Shown: positions 29,526 to 38,557, counted from the first letter of the stretch. The stretch is 64,000 nt of DNA from Emcibacteraceae bacterium (GCA_905612225.1 CAJQRG010000016.1:1-64000); one strand, 5' to 3'. Numbers and translations are program-made. Notes: a model not told the origin generated them from the sequence alone.

Positions 29526-29562
29526 AAATCTCCTACCTTTCAACTTTCCACAGATCAATGGC

Positions 29563-29913
29563 TTAAGTGCTTTCGTTTATATACTTTCCGTAACTTCTAA
29601 TATCCATATCTATTACTTCAAGGGTTAATGACTTTGTCTGTCCAATATGTGGTTTTATGCACTCAATCATATAATCACTAATTTCTTTCTTTTGCTCTAT
29701 TGTGCGTCCAGATAGAATTCTAAGCTTAACATGAATATAGTCACTACGTTCCAAGCCTGATTTATAGAATTCAAATGGTATTGCGCGAACCTTAATTGCT
29801 TTAGGGTTGAAGATACCGCTGCTTACGACCCCCTCATAAGCGACCTCAACTAATTTTGAAATTTTAATTTGGTCTTCCACGTTTCGGGTATATTCTATAA
29901 TACAGTGTGGCAT
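29563..29913 (-). CDS. 5-carboxymethyl-2-hydroxymuconate isomerase-like tautomerase
   Basis: Small tautomerase-superfamily protein, 116 residues from ATG 29913. It begins MPHCIIEYT, and after removal of Met the N-terminal proline is the catalytic base, as in CHMI (HpaF/HpcD). The start is fixed by GGGAGGA eight bases upstream (29922-29928) and by the need for Pro at position 2; an in-frame ATG at 29943 is rejected. No other homoprotocatechuate pathway genes are nearby, so the true substrate may be another keto-enol compound. Confidence 0.82.
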   Translation of the reverse strand: MPHCIIEYTRNVEDQIKISKLVEVAYEGVVSSGIFNPKAIKVRAIPFEFYKSGLERSDYIHVKLRILSGRTIEQKKEISDYMIECIKPHIGQTKSLTLEVIDMDIRSYGKYINEST

Positions 29914-29921
29914 TAATATTG

Positions 29922-29928
29922 TCCTCCC
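29922..29928 (-). promoter_or_regulatory. Ribosome-binding site fixing the tautomerase start
   Basis: GGGAGGA on the minus strand, eight bases before ATG 29913. It excludes the longer reading from 29943 and places the catalytic proline at the mature N-terminus. Confidence 0.7.
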
Positions 29929-30078
29929 ATAAATGAGTTTCATTTATTGTTAATGAGATTTGCGGAAACTACTATACCGTTTGCTCATTTGTCAATTGAG
30001 ATTATTACTGCTAATGAAGTGATTGCTATTATTAACGGTCGTTAGTAAAGTCTAGAAAACAATTTATGAAGGAAAATT

Positions 30079-31080
30079 ATGTTTAAAATTTTAGCGAAGT
30101 TTTTTATAATTATAACGCTTACTTTAGTCATTGGCTGTTCAAATAATAATGAATCTGAAGAAAATAATATTGTCATTGACGATGCCAAGGAAATAATGAG
30201 GGACATCATTGGTAACAATGCTTTTCTCTATTATAAAGATTACGATGCCGCTATTAATTTTTATCATAATACGATGGGATTTAAGAATGTATTTGAGTTC
30301 CCAGACTTTGCGATGATCCTTCAAACATCCCCCACTACATTTATTACGGTAGTGAACGACAATGGCCGTGGAATGCATTCGGCTGATGAACCTAAAACCA
30401 TTGCAATTGCCCTTCTTACAGATCAGGTTGATGCTTGGTACCAATATGCAGTATCTCAAAATATGGATATTAGAAATCCACCAAAACCTTTAGGTGATAG
30501 CCCACATAATGGTTTTCTTGTAACCGATCCTGGTGGCTATATTCTTGAATTTGAATATTTCGCCCCACATATAGAGAATAATAAATTTATACCATTATTG
30601 GATGCTTCTGAAAATATTTATCTAGAGGCTGGACAGCATAGTACACGGCCTACTGAACTTGGTTTTAAGGGAAGTATTTATTGGCTTTATCATAAAGATG
30701 CAAAAGAGGCAGCAGACTTTTACAGTAATGTTATGGGCTTGGAAATGATAGTAGAACAGCCATTTTCAGATATTTATACGTCATCTCGAACTGGTTATAT
30801 TGGTCTTGTTCTTGATGGTAGGGGTATCCATTCGGCAAGTCATGATAAAGCAGTAAATGTCGGGTTTTTGACTTCAAATGCTCAGGGCTGGTTTGATTAC
30901 CTTAAGAATGAACCAACGTTTGAGCTTAGAACTGGGGAACTTTTTCATGAAAGTGGGGAGGATGGAACCGTTCTTATCGATATTATAATAGGTTATGATC
31001 CTGATAATTATTATATTGAAATAGATGAATTTTTAGATGTGGAAGCTAATAATGCAATTAGATCCGCTATCGGCCAGTGA
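30079..31080 (+). CDS. Lipoprotein with two VOC (glyoxalase-fold) domains
   Basis: 333 residues. A lipoprotein signal ends in LVIGC with the lipidated Cys at position 20. Two vicinal-oxygen-chelate domains follow: about 50-165 (DAAINFYHNTMGFKNVFEFP, ending GGYILEFEYF) and 192-320 (EAADFYSNVMGLEMIVEQPF). VOC proteins use paired beta-alpha-beta-beta-beta modules to bind metals or sequester small molecules (glyoxalase I, extradiol dioxygenases, bleomycin-binding proteins). A lipid-anchored, exported form is uncommon; no precise function can be assigned. GAAGGA precedes the ATG. Confidence 0.75.
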   Translation: MFKILAKFFIIITLTLVIGCSNNNESEENNIVIDDAKEIMRDIIGNNAFLYYKDYDAAINFYHNTMGFKNVFEFPDFAMILQTSPTTFITVVNDNGRGMHSADEPKTIAIALLTDQVDAWYQYAVSQNMDIRNPPKPLGDSPHNGFLVTDPGGYILEFEYFAPHIENNKFIPLLDASENIYLEAGQHSTRPTELGFKGSIYWLYHKDAKEAADFYSNVMGLEMIVEQPFSDIYTSSRTGYIGLVLDGRGIHSASHDKAVNVGFLTSNAQGWFDYLKNEPTFELRTGELFHESGEDGTVLIDIIIGYDPDNYYIEIDEFLDVEANNAIRSAIGQ

Positions 31081-31142
31081 ATTTTATGCTTATTTGATTA
31101 TTAACTTATAAAGTAGCCTCTTAATTATCCAAGTTTGTATTT

Positions 31143-32276
31143 CTACCATCCATTACAGCGGTACCATATCTCTAACTTGTTTTCTTTTTGGTTAATTATA
31201 TTATAGCTTTCGTATGCTGCAGCAGTCATGCAAGCATGATTGGGGAAGATCCGGAGCTTAGTGCCTATATGAAAACGATCATAATCAATCTTTGATCCGT
31301 CTTGAGTGGTGATTATACCATGCTCCTGATTAGCCCCTTTTACGAATAAGTTTTCTATTATTTTACCGTCAAGATCACTGACAAGACCGTACCCACAGTC
31401 AAAATTAGTGCCATGGGTAGATTGGTCCTTGGAAAGTGCCATGCCGCCTGCATCTGTTATAATTCGATTTTGATTTGTTTTGTGGCTAATAACAGTGGTA
31501 AGAACAGTTAGAGCGAGTTCGTCCTTTTCACATACATTTCTACCGGATTGGAATAAATCCTGAAAGACGTACACACCAGCACGGAGTTCGGTTACTCCAC
31601 CAAGGTTCTTAGCAAAGGTAGCTGTGGGGGTCGAACCACAACTGACTATGTTACAAGGAATACCGGCAGCCCTTATATTCTGGGCAGCCATAACTATTAG
31701 TGCTCTTTCATCTTCGGCCGCATTTATCAATTCTTCCTCTGAACTGCATGTATAACTCTCACCAGCGTGTGTAAGTACACCACAAAACTCTGAATTCTGT
31801 CCTTCATGAAGAATACGCGCGATTTCAATAACGGTTGGGTCATCTGAACTTTTTCCTGCTCTGTGCATATCTACATCAATTTCTATTAGAACACGGTATT
31901 TTCCATCAATATTCAAATCATAGTCGTTTAGCTCCATGGCGACACCTAAATCGTCAATAAGTAATTTTAAATCAACTCCGCGCTCCAGCAAGGCATTAAC
32001 ACGAGGTAACTTTGAGGGGACTATAGAGACGGCGTAAATAATGTCTTTAAAACCTGCATCAGCAAAATATTCAGCCTCACGGAGAGTTGAGACCGTTATG
32101 GGACCAACCATTCCATCATTTATTAGAAGTGCAATTGGAATGCATTTTGTTGTCTTAACATGGGGTCGAAAACTTACGCCGAGTTTCTTACTTCTTGCAT
32201 TCATACGATCAATATTAGCAGTAAGCTTTTGTTTATCGACAATAAGGCAAGGGGTATAGAGATCATCAAGTAACAT
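31143..32276 (-). CDS. D-serine dehydratase-like / D-threonine aldolase family PLP enzyme
   Basis: 377 residues of the fold-type III PLP family: N-terminal alanine-racemase-like barrel with the PLP lysine K41 in RPHVKTTK, and a C-terminal DSD1-type beta domain with the metal-binding H347 and C349 in NHACMTAAA. Members cleave D-threonine to glycine and acetaldehyde or dehydrate D-serine to pyruvate and ammonia; sequence alone does not decide which. No signal peptide, so cytosolic. It is divergent from the Tat-exported PLP enzyme gene. Confidence 0.82.
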   Translation of the reverse strand: MLLDDLYTPCLIVDKQKLTANIDRMNARSKKLGVSFRPHVKTTKCIPIALLINDGMVGPITVSTLREAEYFADAGFKDIIYAVSIVPSKLPRVNALLERGVDLKLLIDDLGVAMELNDYDLNIDGKYRVLIEIDVDMHRAGKSSDDPTVIEIARILHEGQNSEFCGVLTHAGESYTCSSEEELINAAEDERALIVMAAQNIRAAGIPCNIVSCGSTPTATFAKNLGGVTELRAGVYVFQDLFQSGRNVCEKDELALTVLTTVISHKTNQNRIITDAGGMALSKDQSTHGTNFDCGYGLVSDLDGKIIENLFVKGANQEHGIITTQDGSKIDYDRFHIGTKLRIFPNHACMTAAAYESYNIINQKENKLEIWYRCNGW

Positions 32277-32585
32277 TTTATTTTTTCCGTTTTATAATAT
32301 ACTTTTTTAAAAAATATATTAATTTAAACTATATAGATTTTGCAGATTTGTAACCTTTTAAATCCTTGTTTTTATATTTCAGGTTATTGTTTGTTAACTT
32401 TTGGCAGGTTGCGTAGGGCCTTTTTTTCTTCCCTATATTATCACGAAGTGTTATAAAATATCATCTTTGAGAAATAAATATGAACTCACATTCTATAGTC
32501 ACTATATAATTGAACCACTATCGGTCTGATTTCAAAGATTAAATTAGCTTCTTAAGCTACGGGAATAATTTTAAAGGATAACAAA
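32277..32585. other. Divergent promoter region, no gene seen
   Basis: 309 bases between two divergent PLP enzyme genes, very AT-rich. It holds a TAGCTT-CTT-AAGCTA hairpin (about 32546-32560) and a T-run after GGGCC near 32417-32427, which is not a terminator of any gene seen. AAAGGA stands seven bases before the next start codon. No consensus promoter is obvious. Confidence 0.45.
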
Positions 32586-33968
32586 ATGAAAAAATTTAAG
32601 GGACCAAGTCGCAGAAACTTTATGAAAGGTGCGGCCGGCGTTACTGCACTTATGTCTGCTGCAGGTACTTCTAGTGCACTAGCTATTGGGCAATCAAGAG
32701 GTGGATCTAATAAAGGTTATGATTTTGATGAAGTTTATAGTCGTATCGGTGTAAATTCAGTCAAGTGGGATAATGCAATCCGGCGTTATGGCAAAGATAA
32801 AATTACAGTGCCAATGGGCATTGCTGATCTTGACTTTAGACAACACCCTGCTGTTGTAAAGGCACTTCAAAACCGTGCTACATATGATAATTACGGCTAT
32901 GAAACTTTACCTTCAAGCTACTATGATGCCATCGTTAACTGGAACAAGGACCGTTACGGTATTGAAGTTAAACGCGAGTGGATTAGAAACTCTGCAGCCT
33001 TAAAGCCAGGAATGATCTCTTCGATGCGCGGCCTCAACCCAGTTAAAGGTAAAGTTATACTTCAAACACCAACATATTCTGGCTTTAAGGGCGCTATATC
33101 TAAAGCTGGAATGAGGGTTGAAATGAACCCAATGAAGAAAGTTAATGGTCGCTGGCATATGGACCTTGATGATCTGGCTGAACGCCTTGACTATGAGACA
33201 AAATGTCTCATTCTCTGCAACCCCAATAATCCGTCAGGCGAGTGCTGGACAGCGGATGAACTTCGCGCGCTCGGCGACTTATGTATTAGTCGTGGTGTTA
33301 CTGTTCTTGCTGATGAAATTCATTGTGATTACGTGAACAAAGGCCATAAGTTTATTCCATACTCATCAATTGGTGAAAAATATGCGGAAACAAGTATTAC
33401 CTACCGTTCACCATCAAAAACTTTTGGGCATGCTAATCTTAAAGTTGCTTACTTTTACACACAAAACCAAGACTTAATGGATGCAACTATGATTGGTGGT
33501 GGTCATGACGCTGCCTGTAATGCATTTGGTTTAGTTGCGTGCCAAACAGCATTTGAAGAAGGCGCTCAGTGGGTAGACGACGTCGCTGAATATGTGGATG
33601 CAAACTTCGATTATCTTGTTGACTACGTAAACACTGATGGTAATTTATCAGGTATTGAATATTCAAAACCAGAAGGCACATATCTTGCTTGGCTAGATTG
33701 TAATGGTTTAATGGAAAAGGTCTCTGGACCGGATCAAATGCGAGCTTACCATGATGCTCAACGTGATGCTGGTCTTAGACATTCTGGCTTAACTCGTGAA
33801 GGTTGCATGGGAGAGTGGATTGTTCAGAATTCAGGAGTTCAACTTAATTCTGGTTCATCCTACGGGATTGGTTCAGATGGCTTTATGCGTATGAATGTTG
33901 CTGTGCCTCTTTCAAGCCTTAAAAGTGCGCTTGATAACTTAAATTCAGCAATTAAAAAATTAGGCTAA
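32586..33968 (+). CDS. Tat-exported aminotransferase-fold PLP enzyme, MalY/PatB (C-S lyase) type
   Basis: 460 residues. A twin-arginine signal (SRRNFMKG plus hydrophobic stretch to about residue 34) precedes a fold-type I PLP domain: VPMGIADLDFRQHPAV (the start typical of MalY/PatB), N215 in NPNNPSGE, D243 in LADEIHCDY, and the PLP lysine K278 in SPSKTFGHANLK. MalY/PatB enzymes cleave cystathionine, cysteine or related C-S bonds by beta-elimination, giving an enamine that becomes pyruvate. Export by Tat is unusual and fits a cofactor-loaded, pre-folded enzyme. A plain aminotransferase role is the alternative. Confidence 0.82.
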   Translation: MKKFKGPSRRNFMKGAAGVTALMSAAGTSSALAIGQSRGGSNKGYDFDEVYSRIGVNSVKWDNAIRRYGKDKITVPMGIADLDFRQHPAVVKALQNRATYDNYGYETLPSSYYDAIVNWNKDRYGIEVKREWIRNSAALKPGMISSMRGLNPVKGKVILQTPTYSGFKGAISKAGMRVEMNPMKKVNGRWHMDLDDLAERLDYETKCLILCNPNNPSGECWTADELRALGDLCISRGVTVLADEIHCDYVNKGHKFIPYSSIGEKYAETSITYRSPSKTFGHANLKVAYFYTQNQDLMDATMIGGGHDAACNAFGLVACQTAFEEGAQWVDDVAEYVDANFDYLVDYVNTDGNLSGIEYSKPEGTYLAWLDCNGLMEKVSGPDQMRAYHDAQRDAGLRHSGLTREGCMGEWIVQNSGVQLNSGSSYGIGSDGFMRMNVAVPLSSLKSALDNLNSAIKKLG

Positions 33969-33990
33969 TATTATAAAATAATTAATGATT

Positions 33991-34022
33991 GACCGCTTCC
34001 TATATGGAGGCGGTCTTTTTTT
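33991..34022 (+). terminator. Intrinsic terminator after the Tat-exported PLP enzyme
   Basis: GACCGCTTCC (33991-34000) pairs with GGAGGCGGTC (34006-34015), one G-U, TATAT loop, followed by seven T. Confidence 0.92.
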
Positions 34023-34050
34023 AATTTTTTATAAAGTTTTTTTAATTTTT

Positions 34051-34389
34051 TTAACTTGCACATTTTTTACATAGTATGATGGATGGATCAAATTCAAGTC
34101 GTTCCTGACTAATAATCTCGTCACACTTTGTGCAGAACCCATATTCGTCAACATGATCAATTATTCTTTTAAGAGCGCCATCAATGCGCAATATTTCATT
34201 TTCTCGTCGCCTTTTTACTTCTTTAGCCATTGCCTGAACTTGAAGTGCATCCATTCGGGATAATCGGCCAATCATACTTTGATCAAGGGTTACAGGGTTA
34301 CTGTCATTTTTATGTTCTTTTAAAAGTATTAAGAGCTCCTTCTGCCGCGCTAGGAGGAGCTCTTCGTACTTTTTTAAGTCAACTGTCAA
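34051..34389 (-). CDS. TraR/DksA-type zinc finger protein
   Basis: 112 residues: an N-terminal coiled-coil hairpin (about 5-80, including IGRLSRMDALQVQAMAKEV) and a C4 zinc finger with C86, C89, C107 and C110 (FCTKCDE, LCKKC). Shorter than true DksA; this subfamily is presumed to bind RNA polymerase's secondary channel or to act with small effectors. The only sensible start is TTG, one base after the stop of the RidA-like gene, so translation is probably coupled. Confidence 0.85.
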   Translation of the reverse strand: MTVDLKKYEELLLARQKELLILLKEHKNDSNPVTLDQSMIGRLSRMDALQVQAMAKEVKRRRENEILRIDGALKRIIDHVDEYGFCTKCDEIISQERLEFDPSIILCKKCAS

Positions 34390-34390
34390 A

Positions 34391-34936
34391 CTAAAGGACT
34401 TCGAAGGTTGCTATAACCTCGCAAGAAATGCCAAGTGGTAAGCTATTAGTTCCAATTGCTGCTCTTGCAGCTAATCCAGGCTCACCCCAAATATCACGAA
34501 ATAACTCTGAAGTACCATTTATGACAAGGTGTTGTTCTGTATAATCATCAGAAGAATTTACAAGTCCTTGTATTTGTATACATCTTACTACTTGATCTAG
34601 ATCACCCCCGCATGCTGATTTAAGTTGTGCTAGAATATTTATACCGCAATAGCGCGCGGCCAAATAACCCTGTTCCGTAGTCATATCATCACCAAGTTTA
34701 CCTTTAATAAGTCCATTAGGTCCACTTGGAACTTGGCCAGCTATATAGACCATGTTTCCTACTTTTCTCCATCCGACGTATGCCGCAACGGGAGCTTCTG
34801 CAGCCTTTACATCAATATTCAATTCTGACAACCTAGCATCAATTTGTCCTTTAGATTGTGCAGCCGCCGTAGCGCTAAATAAACTACCACTTAGCATGGC
34901 CATACCAGTGGCAGTAAAAAAACTTCTTCTTTTCAT
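34391..34936 (-). CDS. Exported RidA/YjgF-family protein
   Basis: 181 residues. A twin-arginine-like signal (MKRRSFFTATG, hydrophobic stretch, AAAQ near residue 27) precedes a YjgF/RidA-type domain: VGNMVYIAGQVPSGPNG, LDQVVRCIQIQGLVNS and a C-terminal stretch LPLGISCEVIATFEVL. RidA proteins hydrolyse reactive enamine/imine intermediates such as 2-aminoacrylate released by PLP beta-lyases. The usual catalytic arginine region is replaced by LGISCEVIA, as in the YjgF/YER057c sub-branch, so enamine deaminase activity is not certain. Followed directly by the DksA-like gene. Confidence 0.78.
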   Translation of the reverse strand: MKRRSFFTATGMAMLSGSLFSATAAAQSKGQIDARLSELNIDVKAAEAPVAAYVGWRKVGNMVYIAGQVPSGPNGLIKGKLGDDMTTEQGYLAARYCGINILAQLKSACGGDLDQVVRCIQIQGLVNSSDDYTEQHLVINGTSELFRDIWGEPGLAARAAIGTNSLPLGISCEVIATFEVL

Positions 34937-35199
34937 GATTAATTCCTTAATTATTAATTATATTATATGAAATTTTATTTTGTCATTTTGAGAGTATTAT
35001 TAAAAGAAATAAATAATAATATTTATTAGCTTACTTTGATGTTCAAGTTTTATAACTTTTCCTTATGCATTAAATTATTAATTATGTGTATATGTTAATG
35101 TATAAAGCAGTATTTTTTTTGTATAAACATTTGATCATTGACGGGTATTCTCACACCTTCTAGGGTCGTACATAATTTTAACAACTAGGAAGAATATTT
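34937..35199. other. AT-rich divergent promoter region
   Basis: 263 bases between the RidA-like gene and the MAPEG gene. Long A/T tracts, no hairpin terminator and no small reading frame with a ribosome-binding site were seen. Confidence 0.45.
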
Positions 35200-35583
35200 A
35201 TGGAACTTTTATCATTAGTTATATTATTAGCGTTACTTCAATATATATATTTTGCAATTTTGGTAGGAAAAGCGAGAGGAACATATGGGGTCAATGCGCC
35301 AGCGACAAGCGGTCATGAAATTTTTGATCGTCAATACAGAGTACAAATGAATACTCTTGAACTACTCTTAGTTTTGGTTCCGAGTATGATAATTTTTGGA
35401 CAAAATGTTAGGACAGATGTTGCTGCTTACGCAGGTATTCTGTTTATTATAGGTAGGTTTGTTTTCTTAAAAAGTTACATGGCTGACCCTAAAAAACGTA
35501 CTGTTGGCTTTTTATTGAGTATCTTGCCTATCCTTGTTCTACTTTTTTGGGGCATCTATTCTTTAACTATAAAAATAATTTAA
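35200..35583 (+). CDS. MAPEG family membrane protein
   Basis: 127 residues with four hydrophobic helices (about 2-22, 52-70, 74-92, 102-125). The motif KARGTYGVNAPATSGHEIFDR followed by YRVQMNTLELL is the MAPEG signature. The family includes microsomal glutathione transferases and eicosanoid enzymes; bacterial members often have glutathione-dependent transferase or peroxidase activity, unproven here. AGGAAG lies before the ATG. Confidence 0.85.
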   Translation: MELLSLVILLALLQYIYFAILVGKARGTYGVNAPATSGHEIFDRQYRVQMNTLELLLVLVPSMIIFGQNVRTDVAAYAGILFIIGRFVFLKSYMADPKKRTVGFLLSILPILVLLFWGIYSLTIKII

Positions 35584-35594
35584 ACTAATGTATT

Positions 35595-35622
35595 AAAAAG
35601 GCGGTCTAGTATCCGCCTTTTT
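35595..35622. terminator. Bidirectional terminator between MAPEG and TonB receptor genes
   Basis: AAAAAGGCGG (35595-35604) pairs perfectly with CCGCCTTTTT (35613-35622) around an eight-base loop. The A-run on one side and T-run on the other let it serve both convergent genes. Confidence 0.88.
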
Positions 35623-35669
35623 AATACTAATATAAATATTAGTAGCTTGAATTTATCTTGCAATCATAA

Positions 35670-38420
35670 TCAAAATTGTTGGCTAATTCTTCCATAGACC
35701 ATACGTTGTCTTGGATCGTGGACTTTGCTATCAAATCCACCATTTGTGGCAACTTTAGGAATGGCCTTATCAAAAGCATTTATAACTCCAATTGACAATC
35801 GTGTTGGTGCATCATTGGGATCGCCTAATAAATAACTATATTGAAGGTCAACCGTTGTATAGCTTGGTATTTTAACGGCATTTTGATCGTCTGTGTATCC
35901 ATCAATATAACGAACAAATACATTAGCAGTACTATTATCGTTGCTATAACCTAAATTAGCACTCGCTCGTAATTGTGGCATTGAACGTGCGAAATTATTG
36001 TAATTACGGCTCCCAACTCCCTCGAACTTGACACCTGACTGGTCAACGGCATCATAATTAAATACGTATGTTGCTTGTATACCAGTATGGATCTGGCCTA
36101 ATGCATTTGACAAGTCTGTTTTGTATCGGATATTAAAATCCATACCATCCGTTGTGACCTTTGGGGCATTAATTATTTTAGTGTCAATTAAGTATAGTGT
36201 TGAAATACTGCCCGGTGTACTAAGATTAAGCTGCGAAAGAGCCTGCGCATTACCTAGCACCGCCTTATTGACAACTGATTGAGCGTTTTCCTGTGTAATG
36301 AGGTTAGAAAATTTATAGCCCCAATAATCAATACCAATACTTAAATCATTCGTCGGTGTCCAGCTAAAACCAACATTATAAACGTCAGAGCTTTCAGGTA
36401 CTAAAGTAGCATTTCCTGAAGATCGGACAGGAAGAAAAGTCTTCTTTGTTCCAATTGTAATTTCGTTAAGTGCAGTTTGAATTCCATAAGTATTATAGAG
36501 GGAAGGTGCCCTAAATGCCGTGCTAAATGAACCTCTAATAGAAAAACTATCATCAGGTCTCCAGAGTACGGAAACTTTTGGATCAAAACTGTTTACACTG
36601 TTTCCGTAATCTTCGTAACGGGCAGCAACTTGGACATCTAGTGTGTCACTAAGTGGGATGGCAATTTCACTAAATAGAGAGTAAATATTCCGCTCCCCAC
36701 TATAATCAGGGCCACCATAAAGGAACATTAAGTTTCCTCCGTTTAAGCCAGCCGCATTTGTACCATTAGATCCATTACCATTAGGGCCATTATAATCAGT
36801 ACTCCAATCATAACTCATTTTTTCTTTTCGGTAGTCGGCACCAAATGCAACTTGAACAGTATTTTGTCCAATTTCAAATAAATTTCCAGTGACATGAGCT
36901 CCTATATTGTAGAGCTCAGTGCTTCCTTTTACGTTCATCTTAGCTGTAATTGCATCAATTGCTGCTTGGCTATTTGGATGGGTTGTGTGTGATGTACCAA
37001 AAGGATTGTATGCACCAGTAAGCAATGCATTTATATAATTATCGCGTTTGACATCATTAACGGTTGTATAGTTTTTACTTTTACTAAAGTTAGCGGATGT
37101 TTCCCAACTCCAGTTTGAATTCAAATCACCATCAAGAGTTGATGCTATACGATATGTATCATTTTTGTGATCAGATTTAAATGGGACACCATTATCACCT
37201 TGAACCCGACCTAAAAACAAAACACTATTTGCACTCAAGGCAGATGCCGTAGTCTGCAATTGAGATGGAATGTGGGAAAAGTAAGCACCTGTAGTAGAGC
37301 TCTTTAGCGCAACTGGTACCGGAGAAGATATTGGGAAAGCAGGTGCGTTATTACGAATAGCTTTATTATTACTCAGTCCCCCCTCAATATAGAAATGCAC
37401 CTTGTCGTTAAGGTCAGTATCAAAAGATGTAAATATTTGTGTACGATCTTCTTCTGGAACCAGGTCATAATATGAATCAAACTGGAAATTACAGCCACCT
37501 ATTTCTAAAAGTCCTACATTTCCCAAATTTCCTGAATTCCGAGTAGAATTTTTTGCAGTCCCACAATATGGATCAATAACAGGTACAGCATCTAAGTAAC
37601 CATTACGGTTTGCATCCCCCGCACTTCCTACTCCACCGGCAGCAGGGACTTTATCTTTAAAATAAATAGTTCCGGGGCTGCCAGATCCTGATATCCCACT
37701 ACCAGATGTAATTTCAGAACGTTGAGCGGCCGTTAAGCGAGTACGGTGCATAAAGCTACCCGCGATTACAAAATTACCCTTTTCACCAACCTTAGATCCC
37801 CAGATTGCGGATACATCGTAATCTCTTTGGTTATCTGAAGTTGTTGTTTGGCCTCCAGCTTGGACTTCAAAACCTGTGAATTTTTTTCGAGTTATATAAT
37901 TAACAACCCCTGCAACAGCATCGGTACCATAAATAGCCGAGCCACCGTCTTTTAATGTTTCAACTCTGTCTAGCATTATGAGTGGCATTAAGGAATTAGT
38001 ATCAACAAAAGTACTGCCATCATCGGCATAAGCTGCAGAAAGTGATTGACGCTTACCATTTAAGAGAACTAGTGTTGAACTTAATCCAAGTCCCCGAAGA
38101 TTAAGATTACCAACCCCAGTGCTAAAGTTTTGTGTAAATGAATCAGTATTTAATTCTGAACCAGTATTAAAAGTCATATTGCGAGCCAGATCACCAATTA
38201 CATTTATGCCTTGTGCGGAAATGTCCGCTGATGACATAACGTCAATTGGGGAAGGAGAATTCGCTTGAGATCTTCCTCCTATATTTGAACCAGTCACAAC
38301 AATGACGTCTGTATTAGTTTCTCCGGTAGCGTTTTGCGCATTTGTCTCTGAAGTAACTATCAGAAGGGCACCTAATGTAAATAAGGCAGTCGAACTTTTT
38401 AATTTTTTTACACAAGTCAT
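35670..38420 (-). CDS. TonB-dependent outer membrane receptor
   Basis: 916 residues: Sec signal peptide ending near TNAQ, a TonB-box-like VIVVTGSNIGG, plug domain (about 50-180, with NLNLRGLGLSSTLVLLNGKR and SAIYGTDAVAGVVNYITRKK), then a 22-strand barrel ending in the aromatic C-terminus GRISQQF. The loops are rich in Asn, Gly and Ser. This CarO-less, N-terminal-extension-free type is seen in gammaproteobacteria, Sphingomonadales and relatives for large nutrients (peptides, carbohydrates). Ligand unknown; it is the last gene of a likely minus-strand unit with the lipoprotein and MipA-like genes. Confidence 0.92.
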   Translation of the reverse strand: MTCVKKLKSSTALFTLGALLIVTSETNAQNATGETNTDVIVVTGSNIGGRSQANSPSPIDVMSSADISAQGINVIGDLARNMTFNTGSELNTDSFTQNFSTGVGNLNLRGLGLSSTLVLLNGKRQSLSAAYADDGSTFVDTNSLMPLIMLDRVETLKDGGSAIYGTDAVAGVVNYITRKKFTGFEVQAGGQTTTSDNQRDYDVSAIWGSKVGEKGNFVIAGSFMHRTRLTAAQRSEITSGSGISGSGSPGTIYFKDKVPAAGGVGSAGDANRNGYLDAVPVIDPYCGTAKNSTRNSGNLGNVGLLEIGGCNFQFDSYYDLVPEEDRTQIFTSFDTDLNDKVHFYIEGGLSNNKAIRNNAPAFPISSPVPVALKSSTTGAYFSHIPSQLQTTASALSANSVLFLGRVQGDNGVPFKSDHKNDTYRIASTLDGDLNSNWSWETSANFSKSKNYTTVNDVKRDNYINALLTGAYNPFGTSHTTHPNSQAAIDAITAKMNVKGSTELYNIGAHVTGNLFEIGQNTVQVAFGADYRKEKMSYDWSTDYNGPNGNGSNGTNAAGLNGGNLMFLYGGPDYSGERNIYSLFSEIAIPLSDTLDVQVAARYEDYGNSVNSFDPKVSVLWRPDDSFSIRGSFSTAFRAPSLYNTYGIQTALNEITIGTKKTFLPVRSSGNATLVPESSDVYNVGFSWTPTNDLSIGIDYWGYKFSNLITQENAQSVVNKAVLGNAQALSQLNLSTPGSISTLYLIDTKIINAPKVTTDGMDFNIRYKTDLSNALGQIHTGIQATYVFNYDAVDQSGVKFEGVGSRNYNNFARSMPQLRASANLGYSNDNSTANVFVRYIDGYTDDQNAVKIPSYTTVDLQYSYLLGDPNDAPTRLSIGVINAFDKAIPKVATNGGFDSKVHDPRQRMVYGRISQQF

Positions 38421-38557
38421 AAATATTCAAACCTTTTTAATGAGCATAATATAATAAGATTGATCAGTATTTAAGTTATTCCTGTTAGCAATAATGTCAA
38501 GATAATAGTTTTTGGTTTTTAAAAAATTTATAGCTTAAAATTAATCTCTGCCTATTT

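Noticed and set aside
29459-29569. 36-codon plus-strand reading frame starting MSIIQTSEEG
   Set aside because: No ribosome-binding site and no resemblance to a known small protein; the stretch is better listed as an unexplained structured element.
7595-32415. Shared 12-base word AGGTTGCGTAGG in the rpsD leader and near 32408
   Set aside because: In 64 kb many 12-base words recur by chance; flanking sequence is unrelated.
32400-32430. T-run after GGGCC as a terminator upstream of the Tat-exported PLP enzyme
   Set aside because: No stem of useful length precedes it and no gene on that strand ends nearby.
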